Below, piece by piece: positions 1-8,311 of a stretch of 22,507 bases of DNA. Location: positions 1 through 22,507 of the IMG/VR virus record IMGVR_UViG_3300027779_000172; one strand, given 5' to 3'. Position numbers and translations under genes: made by a program. This stretch comes from a virus. Under the pieces are notes generated by a model. The model saw only the letters and a list, made by a program, of their open reading frames with translations. It had not been told where the DNA came from and ran no database searches. Each line of letters opens with the position of its first letter. Position 1 is the first letter of the stretch.

Positions 1-20
1 ATTTAAGAAGTAGGTTAAGT

Positions 21-653
21 ATGGCAGCACAAAACAACTTGATGATAGAAGCCGGAACCGACTATGAATCAATCGTATATATAGGAGTCGGTGATGCCTC
101 TTACTCATTTACAAATAAAGAGTTTAGAGCAACCTTGAATGCTACTTACGGCGGAGGAACGCATCTAAGTTTCTCGATTAAAGAAGACTCAGCCAATAAA
201 AAGATAACTTTATCGTTACCACAAAACATTACAGCAACACTTGCGTCTGGAATTTGGTATTGGGATTTAATCGAAAACGAAAATAAGTCTTTTTTAGTTG
301 CAGACCAATTAGGTTCTGGAGCAGGTGGCAACGCATTTACTACAGTTAGTGGGGACGCTACTGTAGAGGTAAACTGGACTGGACACGGACTTACTTCAGA
401 CGATAAAGCTATAATAACTAGCTCTTCTAGTTTGCCGGGCGGATTCGCAAATGGTGCATTAGATGGAACAAAAACCATAACAATCGTGGATGATAATAAT
501 TTTACTTTTGAGGCAGGAGGGACGGCAAACGCATCAGCAACAGCCGGATTCGCAAATGTTAATTCTACTTTCAAAACAAGCAGACTTCTAGAAGGGGATG
601 TATTGGTCACTCCATATGTAACCAATAGAACTGACGGGGAGGCAAGCACATAA
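21..653 (+). CDS. Baseplate/fibre-associated virion protein with an inserted domain
   Basis: A 210-aa protein just upstream of the tail fibres. Residues 1-95 and about 183-205 read like the two halves of one small beta-rich domain known from phage baseplate/fibre regions: an N-terminal 'GTDYESIVYIGVGDASY' strand pair, a stretch ending in 'GIWYWDLIE', and a C-terminal 'RLLEGDVLVTPYVTN' that normally follows directly. Between them lie about 85 Gly/Ala/Thr-rich residues containing 'WTGHGLTSDDKAIIT' and 'TITIVDDNNFTFEAGG', resembling the small beta domain often found as an insert in virion proteins. The start at 21 has a purine-rich AAGAAGTAGG upstream. The stop overlaps the next start (TAATG). 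The role in the virion is inferred from context and the two-part pattern; I cannot name an orthologue. Confidence 0.7.
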   Translation: MAAQNNLMIEAGTDYESIVYIGVGDASYSFTNKEFRATLNATYGGGTHLSFSIKEDSANKKITLSLPQNITATLASGIWYWDLIENENKSFLVADQLGSGAGGNAFTTVSGDATVEVNWTGHGLTSDDKAIITSSSSLPGGFANGALDGTKTITIVDDNNFTFEAGGTANASATAGFANVNSTFKTSRLLEGDVLVTPYVTNRTDGEAST

Positions 654-1066
654 TGGCTAGCATTCAGGTAAGACCGCCAACAAGTTTTTCTATTAAAACA
701 GCTACTGCTGGTTCGGCAGTTTCAACCGCTGTAACCGTTGGAACATCTACTCCGGCTACTAGCACAGGAAATCTTTGGTTTGATACTGCCGTTGGATTTT
801 TAAAAGTATATGATGGTAGTAATTGGGACGCTCTAGGGTTAGTTGACTCTGACAATGATGGTAGATTTGAGTTTGATTCTACTTCTAACGGAGTATCTGC
901 ATTAACAAATGGTCTGCTAGCATCTTTTAGCAATAATGGTACAAGTATATTTTCTATTACCTATGATGGAATTACAAAACTAAGAAAAATAACAGGTTCT
1001 GCCCCAGCGGCAGTAACTGGAGGCACATATACCGATGGAGATGATTGGTATCTAGGTGTTGATTAA
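653..1066 (+). CDS. Short tail-fibre-like virion protein
   Basis: A 137-aa Ser/Thr/Gly-rich protein. Residues 37-62 contain 'GNLWFDTAVGFLKVYDGSNW', the common fibre motif in which an aromatic pair and a YDGSxW turn form one beta repeat. The C-terminus ends 'GGTYTDGDDWYLGVD'. There is no signal peptide or membrane segment. The ATG overlaps the preceding stop codon (TAATG), and GGGGAGG lies 13 bases upstream, so it is probably translationally coupled to the gene before it. It is likely a small fibre or adaptor subunit; an exact role cannot be read from the sequence. Confidence 0.7.
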   Translation: MASIQVRPPTSFSIKTATAGSAVSTAVTVGTSTPATSTGNLWFDTAVGFLKVYDGSNWDALGLVDSDNDGRFEFDSTSNGVSALTNGLLASFSNNGTSIFSITYDGITKLRKITGSAPAAVTGGTYTDGDDWYLGVD

Positions 1067-1091
1067 TAAATAATAAAAAAAGGATATACAA

Positions 1092-1292
1092 ATGGGGCTA
1101 ATAAAGAATTTAAAAACTGCAAAAAATACTGTGACTGAGGGCTACGATGGAAAATTTAATATTAAAGAGGTAAGTTATCTCTTAAATATCATTGAAAGCA
1201 TTGACCACAATGGTAAAATGCTTGAACAAGCGTTATCCTGTAAACAGAAATTGAAAGATAGCCTTGAAAAACTAACAAAATACACGGAGTAA
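1092..1292 (+). CDS. Small helical protein paired with tail fibre (copy 1)
   Basis: A 66-aa charged, helix-rich protein of unknown function, with an AAAGGA tract 8 bases before the ATG. Residues 26-57 (EVSYLLNIIES...GKMLEQ...KQKLK) match in pattern residues 12-42 of the small protein encoded at 2814-3017 (IIES...GKIVEN...KLKMIK). Both sit immediately upstream of a fibre that begins MATWKxV, so the pair looks like a duplicated unit. Possible roles are a fibre assembly factor or a small structural subunit; neither is shown by the sequence. Confidence 0.65.
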   Translation: MGLIKNLKTAKNTVTEGYDGKFNIKEVSYLLNIIESIDHNGKMLEQALSCKQKLKDSLEKLTKYTE

Positions 1293-1295
1293 GTT

Positions 1296-2807
1296 ATGGC
1301 AACTTGGAAAAAAGTAGTAACCGAGTCTGCTGCCGGGGAGATTTCCCAAAATGCAGCAGGACTAACAACAGAATTAGCAATAGCATCAGGAGGAACCGGA
1401 GCAACTAATGCGTCAAATGCTATATCGGCATTAGGCGCAGCTAGAAGTGGTGCAAATAATGATATTACATCAATCACGGGACTTACAACCGACTTAGCCG
1501 TAGCACACGGTGGTACTGGTTCAGGTACCGCAAGTGCTGCTCGTACCGCTTTAGGTCTAGCAATCGGTAGTGATGTTCAGGCTTTTGGTACTCATTTATC
1601 TACTTGGGGAGTTGTTTCGCCATCAACGAATGGTAAATCTCTTGTAGCTGCCGCTGATTATGCTGCAATGAGGACGTTACTTGCAGTTGCTCCTCTTGCC
1701 TCACCTACTCTTACTGGAACTCCTTTGTCAACAACACCATTAACATCGGATAATACCACAAAAATAGCAACTACTGCCTATGTTAAGGCTCAAGGATATG
1801 CAACAGCATCTGGAGATATAGAAGGCGTAACGGCTGGAACAAATCTTAGTGGCGGTGGAACTAGCGGTACAGTTACCATTACTCTAGCAGATGCTTCTGC
1901 TACAGCAAAAGGTGCAGTCGAGCTAGCAACTACTGCCGAAACTAACACAGGAAGTGATACTGCAAGAGCAGTAACTCCTGCTGGCTTAGAAAGTTGGACA
2001 GGCAATGATAATATTACTACTTTGGGAGATATAGCACAGGGTACTTGGGAAGGTGGTGTTATAGCCGAGGCTTATCTCCAAAATCAAAGTGGGACAAATA
2101 CAGGTGATGAAGCCGCAGCAAGTGCAACAGCAGCAGGTATTGTAGAACTTGCCACAGCGGCTGAAGTGACTTCTGGTACTGATACTTCAAGAGCAATTAC
2201 AGCGGCTGGAGTAAAGGTAGAATTAGATAAGAAATCTTTAATAGCCGGAAGTGCTAGTATCGTAACAGTAGGTACTATCGGAACTGGTACTTGGCAGGGT
2301 ACAACAGTTGCTGTAGACCAAGGTGGAACTGGAGTAACAACAAAAACTGGAACTGGTAATGTGGTATTGAGTGCTAGCCCGACATTTACCGGGACAATAG
2401 ATGCTGCTGCTATCACAACCTCTGGAGACCTAACTGTAGGTGGAACATTAATCTCTACTGAAACTGAAATTCTCAAAGTTGAAGACAGTATGATTATTGT
2501 TAACGCTGGAGTAGGTACTGGCTCAACTGCTTTCGATGGCGGAATAATGGTTGAACGTGGCGATAATGTGACAGGAACTCAGGGTGTAGTTAAAGTTGCC
2601 GGAGATAATGTCGGTATTATGTGGGACGACAGCGAAGGATATTTTAGGTTTTCTTCTGGTCCGTCAGATACTGCATTTTTTGCAGGAGGCTATCTAGCTC
2701 AAGCTAGCAACAGCACGGGGACTGCTCCGGCTGATGACGAATCTGGAGCAATAGGTTCAATTCACGTTAAAACTGATACTCAGCTTGTTTACATTAGAAC
2801 AGCTTAA
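1296..2807 (+). CDS. Tail fibre protein, MATWKKV type with GGTG repeats
   Basis: A 503-aa fibre. It opens with 'MATWKKVVTES', an N-terminal signature of fibres in many marine phages, and is followed by 'GLTTELAIASGGTGATNA' and 'GLTTDLAVAHGGTGSGTA', two copies of the GGTG fibre repeat. The middle contains two related segments, 'GAVELATTAETNTGSDTARA' and 'GIVELATAAEVTSGTDTSRA', typical of repeated shaft units. The C-terminal part (TSGDLTVGGTLISTETEI...GSIHVKTDTQLVYIRTA) resembles the distal part of T4-like marine fibres. Composition is dominated by Gly, Ala, Thr and Ser. The start has CGGAGTAAG upstream and lies 3 bases after the previous stop. It probably contributes to receptor binding. Confidence 0.85.
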   Translation: MATWKKVVTESAAGEISQNAAGLTTELAIASGGTGATNASNAISALGAARSGANNDITSITGLTTDLAVAHGGTGSGTASAARTALGLAIGSDVQAFGTHLSTWGVVSPSTNGKSLVAAADYAAMRTLLAVAPLASPTLTGTPLSTTPLTSDNTTKIATTAYVKAQGYATASGDIEGVTAGTNLSGGGTSGTVTITLADASATAKGAVELATTAETNTGSDTARAVTPAGLESWTGNDNITTLGDIAQGTWEGGVIAEAYLQNQSGTNTGDEAAASATAAGIVELATAAEVTSGTDTSRAITAAGVKVELDKKSLIAGSASIVTVGTIGTGTWQGTTVAVDQGGTGVTTKTGTGNVVLSASPTFTGTIDAAAITTSGDLTVGGTLISTETEILKVEDSMIIVNAGVGTGSTAFDGGIMVERGDNVTGTQGVVKVAGDNVGIMWDDSEGYFRFSSGPSDTAFFAGGYLAQASNSTGTAPADDESGAIGSIHVKTDTQLVYIRTA

Positions 2808-2813
2808 CAACAT

Positions 2814-5245
<2,432 letters not shown>

Positions 5246-5260
5246 AGGAAGTACATAATT

Positions 5261-5536
5261 ATGGCACTTAAAAAAGAAACAATAATAGACAAAATTGAAG
5301 TCATTGGTGGATTTAAGAAAATAGGAATAAGGGAAGCAACGGTTCTTTACGAAGGTACTGATGCAAGTGGTTGGACAGAGTTATCACGCTCAATGCACAA
5401 AAAGGTTTTAACTCCTGATGTAGATGTATCGAGTGAACCAACCGAAGTTCAAGATATAGCCAACCTAGTTTGGACAGATGCAATCAAAGCATCTTGGGCT
5501 AGTTATGTTGAAATAGTAAATCTTGAAAATGACTAA
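5261..5536 (+). CDS. Small fibre-region protein
   Basis: A 91-aa acidic protein beginning 'MALKKETIIDKIEVI', with 'GIREATVLYEG', 'HKKVLTPDVDVS' and 'IANLVWTDAIKASW'. This arrangement is typical of a short protein encoded directly after tail fibres in marine phages; I recognise the pattern but know no proven role. AAAGGAAG lies upstream of the ATG. The stop codon lies inside the first of three TGACTAAG repeats that precede the next gene. A small virion or assembly protein is the likeliest reading. Confidence 0.7.
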   Translation: MALKKETIIDKIEVIGGFKKIGIREATVLYEGTDASGWTELSRSMHKKVLTPDVDVSSEPTEVQDIANLVWTDAIKASWASYVEIVNLEND

Positions 5537-5587
5537 GTATGACTAAGCTGTGACTAAGTTGGGAATACAATCACAATATAACATAAT
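5530..5587 (+). promoter_or_regulatory. Three TGACTAAG iterons and promoter-like sequence
   Basis: TGACTAAG occurs exactly at 5530-5537, 5540-5547 and 5551-5558, with start-to-start spacing of 10 and 11 bases, close to one helical turn. The third copy abuts a -35-like TTGGGA (5559-5564), and 17 bases further is a -10-like CATAAT (5582-5587), about 27 bases before the oxygenase start. The arrangement fits activator sites on one DNA face upstream of a promoter for the oxygenase and lysis genes. The repeats are seen directly; the promoter role is inference. Confidence 0.45.
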
Positions 5588-5613
5588 ATAAAGGGAATTG
5601 AGGGTAAAAAATA

Positions 5614-6186
5614 ATGACAAAAACGGAAGAGAGAGAAGTAAGAGATGCAATCTTTGAAAAATACTATATTGTTGATGATTTATATGATGAAGTAGAGATA
5701 AAGAATATTGAAAAATCTATAGAACATATTAGTTATGCTCAGGCAGATACGGTTAGCAAGGACCCTGATGATGATTACAGGGTATCTAGCGTTAAGTGGA
5801 TACCTTTTGAAAACGACTGGATATACGACAGGATTTGGGAGCATTCCAATATTGCTAATAATGAATTATGGGGATTTGATGTTATAGGGTTTAAAGACTC
5901 CGCACAATTTACAAAATATACAGCCCCTACAGGCAAATATGACTACCACCTAGACATAAACGGGGAAGGGATTAATCATCGCAAAATAAGCGTAATTTGC
6001 GCCTTAAACGATGGCTATAAAGGTGGGGGTGTAGAGTTCAAAACTGGTAGGGAGACTCACGCACTAGATTTAAAAAAGGGTCAAGCTGTTTTTTTCCCGT
6101 CGTTTTTTTTACATAGGGTGTTGCCAATCACGGAAGGAGTAAGAAAGAGCTTGGTTCAATGGATTTCTGGAGAACCATATCGATGA
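5614..6186 (+). CDS. 2OG-Fe(II) oxygenase (PKHD-type hydroxylase)
   Basis: A 190-aa protein with the double-stranded beta-helix signature of Fe(II)/2-oxoglutarate dioxygenases. The iron ligands fit H112 and D114 (YHLD) and H167 (FFLHRV); R177 (RKSLVQW) is placed to bind the 2-oxoglutarate carboxylate. The core 'KISVICALNDGYKGGGVEF' and 'KKGQAVFFPSFFLHRV' is typical of the phage/prolyl-hydroxylase-like branch. Members hydroxylate proteins or modify bases; the substrate here cannot be told. GAGGG lies upstream of the ATG, and three iterons and a promoter-like site precede the gene. Its TGA overlaps the ATG of a 29-aa membrane peptide. Confidence 0.85.
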   Translation: MTKTEEREVRDAIFEKYYIVDDLYDEVEIKNIEKSIEHISYAQADTVSKDPDDDYRVSSVKWIPFENDWIYDRIWEHSNIANNELWGFDVIGFKDSAQFTKYTAPTGKYDYHLDINGEGINHRKISVICALNDGYKGGGVEFKTGRETHALDLKKGQAVFFPSFFLHRVLPITEGVRKSLVQWISGEPYR

Positions 6187-6272
6187 GGTTTTTAAATATA
6201 ATATTTATTTCTTATATTCTGTTTAGTATATTCTGTTTAGTTATGGATAAAAATAGGAAGTTACTTGAGTGA
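6183..6272 (+). CDS. 29-aa single-span membrane peptide
   Basis: A very small reading frame whose ATG overlaps the oxygenase stop (ATGA). It encodes about 20 hydrophobic residues (RFLNIIFISYILFSIFCLVM) followed by a charged tail, DKNRKLLE. Its stop overlaps the TTG start of the next gene, so it is locked into a chain of coupled genes. A single span with a short basic tail fits a holin/antiholin-like or other lysis accessory peptide, but the cysteine context is not a good lipobox. Much of the hydrophobic span is encoded by a perfect 14-bp tandem repeat (6213-6240). Confidence 0.5.
   Translation: MRFLNIIFISYILFSIFCLVMDKNRKLLE
6213..6240 (+). repeat. Perfect 14-bp tandem duplication
   Basis: TATATTCTGTTTAG occurs at 6213-6226 and again immediately at 6227-6240. 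Because 14 is not a multiple of 3, the copies are read in different frames in the 29-aa peptide, yet both encode hydrophobic residues. It may be a slippage duplication. Confidence 0.8.
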
Positions 6273-6594
6273 ACAGCCCAAAACTGCTAGAAGTTATAGG
6301 GGGACTGTGGTTGATGATAACGCTATTGTTTCTATTAACCTTAAATGGTTGGGTCAGTTACTTGTCCTTGTTGCTATGCTCGTTTATGGTTATTGGCGCA
6401 TTGAAAGCAGATTGGGTAACCTTGAAGAAGCGATGCTTACGGCAGATGTTAAGATTGGGGACCTTCTTGGTAAACACATCGTGGAGGAGACTTTACAAAG
6501 AGAGCAGCTAGAAGAGAAAGTAAGTTTTTATGAGAAAGAGTTTAACATAAACCCCCTAAGCTGGGGAAAAAGAAAAGGGAATCGAAAAAAATGA
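6265..6594 (+). CDS. Membrane-anchored coiled-coil protein of the lysis region
   Basis: A 109-aa protein translated from TTG, with AGGAAG 6 bases upstream; no ATG fits. Residues 1-27 are polar and predicted cytoplasmic, residues about 28-47 form one membrane span (WLGQLLVLVAMLVYGYW), residues 48-95 are a charged coiled coil, and the tail is very basic (KRKGNRKK). The topology resembles an inner-membrane spanin or a marine-phage membrane protein of unknown role, and the position between the oxygenase and further small membrane proteins supports a lysis or envelope function. It overlaps both neighbours. Confidence 0.7.
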   Translation: MSEQPKTARSYRGTVVDDNAIVSINLKWLGQLLVLVAMLVYGYWRIESRLGNLEEAMLTADVKIGDLLGKHIVEETLQREQLEEKVSFYEKEFNINPLSWGKRKGNRKK

Positions 6595-6836
6595 GTGAAG
6601 AAAAAAAGTATATTGACAAGTGTTCAATAAAACAAAAGGACTTTGAGAATGGCGGAAGTGTGTTAAACTGCGCTTTTGGTATAGACGAGTTAAAGGAAAT
6701 AGCGGTTGATGGTTGGGTTAATATTACTATTTGCGAAAGAAGGGAACCTTCGGAAAATGGAAAAACTCATTATGCTAAAGTAGACACATATAGGAGCAAG
6801 AAGGCAGACACTAAAAGTGATGACTTGCCTTTTTAG
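6591..6836 (+). CDS. Small protein with SSB-like acidic C-terminal tip
   Basis: An 81-aa soluble protein coupled to the previous gene (ATGA) with AAAAGGGA upstream. The body (KQKDFENGGSVLNCAF...WVNITICERREP...KTHYAKVDTYRS) resembles short proteins recurrent in marine phages. The C-terminus is KSDDLPF, very close to the DDxPF tip of bacterial single-stranded DNA-binding proteins, through which host repair and replication enzymes dock. A recognisable OB-fold is not obvious at this length. It may be a reduced SSB or a decoy for SSB-tip partners. Confidence 0.65.
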   Translation: MSEEKKYIDKCSIKQKDFENGGSVLNCAFGIDELKEIAVDGWVNITICERREPSENGKTHYAKVDTYRSKKADTKSDDLPF

Positions 6837-6845
6837 ATAGTTACT

Positions 6846-6998
6846 ATGCCTATGCCGTTTATGTGCCACGAGTGTGATAAATACACAAGGAACAAAAACG
6901 GTATATGCAGCACCTGTTTAGATATGCTAGCACGACCAGCAGCACCAGCTAAACCAGAAAAAAAAGCTAGTGTCCCAAAGAAGGTTAAGGATGACTGA
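6846..6998 (+). CDS. 50-aa CxxC zinc-finger peptide
   Basis: A short frame starting at 6846. Residues 7-24 contain CHEC and, after 10 residues, CSTC, a four-cysteine treble-clef or zinc-ribbon spacing. The tail is Ala/Pro/Lys-rich (ARPAAPAKPEKKASVPKK). The TGA overlaps the ATG of the next gene (ATGACTGA). There is only a weak purine tract before the ATG, so translation probably depends on coupling to the gene ending at 6836. The cysteine pattern and the fit between two coupled genes support it as real. Function unknown. It contains one TGCTAGCA (6925-6932). Confidence 0.6.
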   Translation: MPMPFMCHECDKYTRNKNGICSTCLDMLARPAAPAKPEKKASVPKKVKDD

Positions 6999-7302
6999 AT
7001 TTCTAGAAGTATATTCAGAGGCGGGAATGATAGGGGTTGTGGGTGTTATGTTTTGTTTTATGGTATATCAAAATGCCAAAAGAGCCGAAGAACAAGGAAA
7101 GTCCATAAATGATTTACAGATTGAAAACAGGGGTCAATCAGAGACTCTTGAGAATACTGAAAGTATGATTATCAAATTAATTGAACGATGGAACAAGTCG
7201 GATGATACTTCTCTTAGACATAGGGAAGATATTCTTCGTGAAATTTCAGACTTAGCTGAGAAAGTAAGCTACCTGTCTGGAAGAGTAAATGGGAATAAAT
7301 GA
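6991..7302 (+). CDS. BhlA/UviB-like putative holin
   Basis: A 103-aa protein: short N-terminus, one membrane span at about 10-28 (GMIGVVGVMFCFMVY), then a long charged coiled-coil-like tail (NDLQIENRGQSETLENTESM and RHREDILREISDLAEKVSYL). This is the plan of BhlA/UviB-type bacteriocin/holin proteins, which have one N-terminal span and a cytoplasmic helical tail. I chose the ATG at 6991 over an upstream in-frame GTG because AAGG lies before it and it overlaps the previous stop. Position beside other tiny membrane proteins and a lysozyme-like gene supports a lysis role. Confidence 0.55.
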   Translation: MTEFLEVYSEAGMIGVVGVMFCFMVYQNAKRAEEQGKSINDLQIENRGQSETLENTESMIIKLIERWNKSDDTSLRHREDILREISDLAEKVSYLSGRVNGNK

Positions 7303-7304
7303 TA

Positions 7305-7451
7305 ATGGATAGTCTAAGGGTCACAGGTATAAGCACAAGTTTGGGGCTTGCATATTGGACAGACCTACTTTCCGGTGTTTTGATGTGTATAATGTTTGCG
7401 GTACAGATTTACTATTTGTATCTAAAAACAAAAAAGATAAAGGAGTCATAA
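7305..7451 (+). CDS. 48-aa single-span membrane protein
   Basis: Residues about 20-40 (DLLSGVLMCIMFAVQIYYLYL) form one hydrophobic span followed by a basic tail, KTKKIKES. The gene begins 2 bases after the previous stop and ends directly against the next ATG (TAAATG). It is one of several tiny membrane proteins here, and a holin, antiholin or spanin-like role fits the neighbourhood, but no family is recognised. Confidence 0.55.
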   Translation: MDSLRVTGISTSLGLAYWTDLLSGVLMCIMFAVQIYYLYLKTKKIKES

Positions 7452-7604
7452 ATGGAATGGTTAGCTGAAAATTGGGAAACGGTTCTTGTTGTTTTTTTCT
7501 GTTTAGAAAAAATAGTAAAGCTGTCCCCGTCAGACAAAGACGATATTCTTGTGGATGTTGTATTTCAAGGTTTAACTAAAATGATAAAGGGAGAAGAAAA
7601 ATGA
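7452..7604 (+). CDS. 50-aa lysis-region small protein
   Basis: It begins directly after the preceding stop, with AAAGGAG upstream, and overlaps the next gene. The N-terminal half is moderately hydrophobic (WETVLVVFFCLEKIVKL). The second half has 'SPSDKDDILVDVV', which resembles 'TPSKEDDKIVAKI' in the following gene, so the two may be distant paralogues. Similar short proteins recur near marine-phage lysis genes; no function is established to my knowledge. Confidence 0.55.
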   Translation: MEWLAENWETVLVVFFCLEKIVKLSPSDKDDILVDVVFQGLTKMIKGEEK

Positions 7605-7756
7605 GTTGGGCATCAAAATATGTGCAGAGACAAGTTAGAAAGAGAGGACTGAAGGGGTTTATCATTTGGGTATTAGACTTGGTTGCAAAAGCTACTCCGT
7701 CTAAAGAAGACGATAAAATTGTTGCAAAAATCAAAGAAGCAATGAAATCTTTTTAA
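7601..7756 (+). CDS. 51-aa basic amphipathic protein
   Basis: It overlaps the previous gene by 4 bases (ATGA) and has GGGAGAAG upstream. The N-terminus is strongly basic (KYVQRQVRKRGLKG), followed by 'FIIWVLDLVAKA', a short hydrophobic or amphipathic helix, and 'TPSKEDDKIVAKIKEAM', shared in pattern with the preceding protein. Possibly membrane-associated. The 62 bases to the next gene (7757-7818) hold nothing I can identify. Confidence 0.55.
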   Translation: MSWASKYVQRQVRKRGLKGFIIWVLDLVAKATPSKEDDKIVAKIKEAMKSF

Positions 7757-7818
7757 AGCCACCCTTACGTTCAGCATAGTATTTGCTTGTCGTTGTTTAA
7801 ATCTTTACATTAAGAGCG

Positions 7819-8304
7819 ATGAATCAGACGCAAATTAGACGAGTAATCCAAAAGGTCTTAAACAACTTAGGGTACGATTCAGAAGATGCCCTAGAAATGG
7901 TTTTCCTGACAGGGTTAGTCGAATCAAAATATAACTACTTAGAGCAGTTAGGTTCTGGACCAGCAAAGTCCTTTTTTCAAATAGAACCAAATACCTGCAA
8001 GGATATAATTGAAAACTATCTTTCCTACAAAATAACTACCCGTCAAAAAGTGACAGAAACAGCAAAGCTATATGATGGCTGGCATAAAGCTAGCACCGAA
8101 CAATTAGCTTACCTGCTGGAAACAAATATCGCTTTTGCCATCTGTATGTGTAGGTTGCATTACAGGAGGGTCCCGACGGCTTTGCCGAAAAAAGGGGATG
8201 CTAGAGGGTTTGGAACATACTGGAAAAAATGGTTTAATACACATCTTGGGGCAGGAACCATTGAAAAATTCCTAGAAGCAGAGGGTAGACGTAAAGACGA
8301 GTAA
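7819..8304 (+). CDS. Lysozyme-like / transglycosylase-like endolysin
   Basis: A 161-aa protein without signal peptide. Residues 31-57 (TGLVESKYNYLEQ...GPAKSFFQIEP) match the active-site layout of lysozyme-fold lytic enzymes: a helix ending in the candidate catalytic E35, then a Gly/Pro turn and an (F/Y)FQIEP strand. The C-terminal 'ARGFGTYWKKWFNTHLGAGT' also recurs in phage lysozyme-like proteins. It would cleave peptidoglycan at lysis, or act in virion entry if packaged. The adjacent small membrane proteins favour lysis. Only a weak purine tract (AAGAGCG) precedes the ATG. Confidence 0.65.
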   Translation: MNQTQIRRVIQKVLNNLGYDSEDALEMVFLTGLVESKYNYLEQLGSGPAKSFFQIEPNTCKDIIENYLSYKITTRQKVTETAKLYDGWHKASTEQLAYLLETNIAFAICMCRLHYRRVPTALPKKGDARGFGTYWKKWFNTHLGAGTIEKFLEAEGRRKDE

Positions 8305-8311
8305 AATCAAA

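Noticed and set aside
6269-6511. 80-aa ORF overlapping the membrane coiled-coil gene
   Set aside because: It is a shifted frame inside a gene with a membrane span, coiled coil and coupled TTG start, and lacks its own signal.
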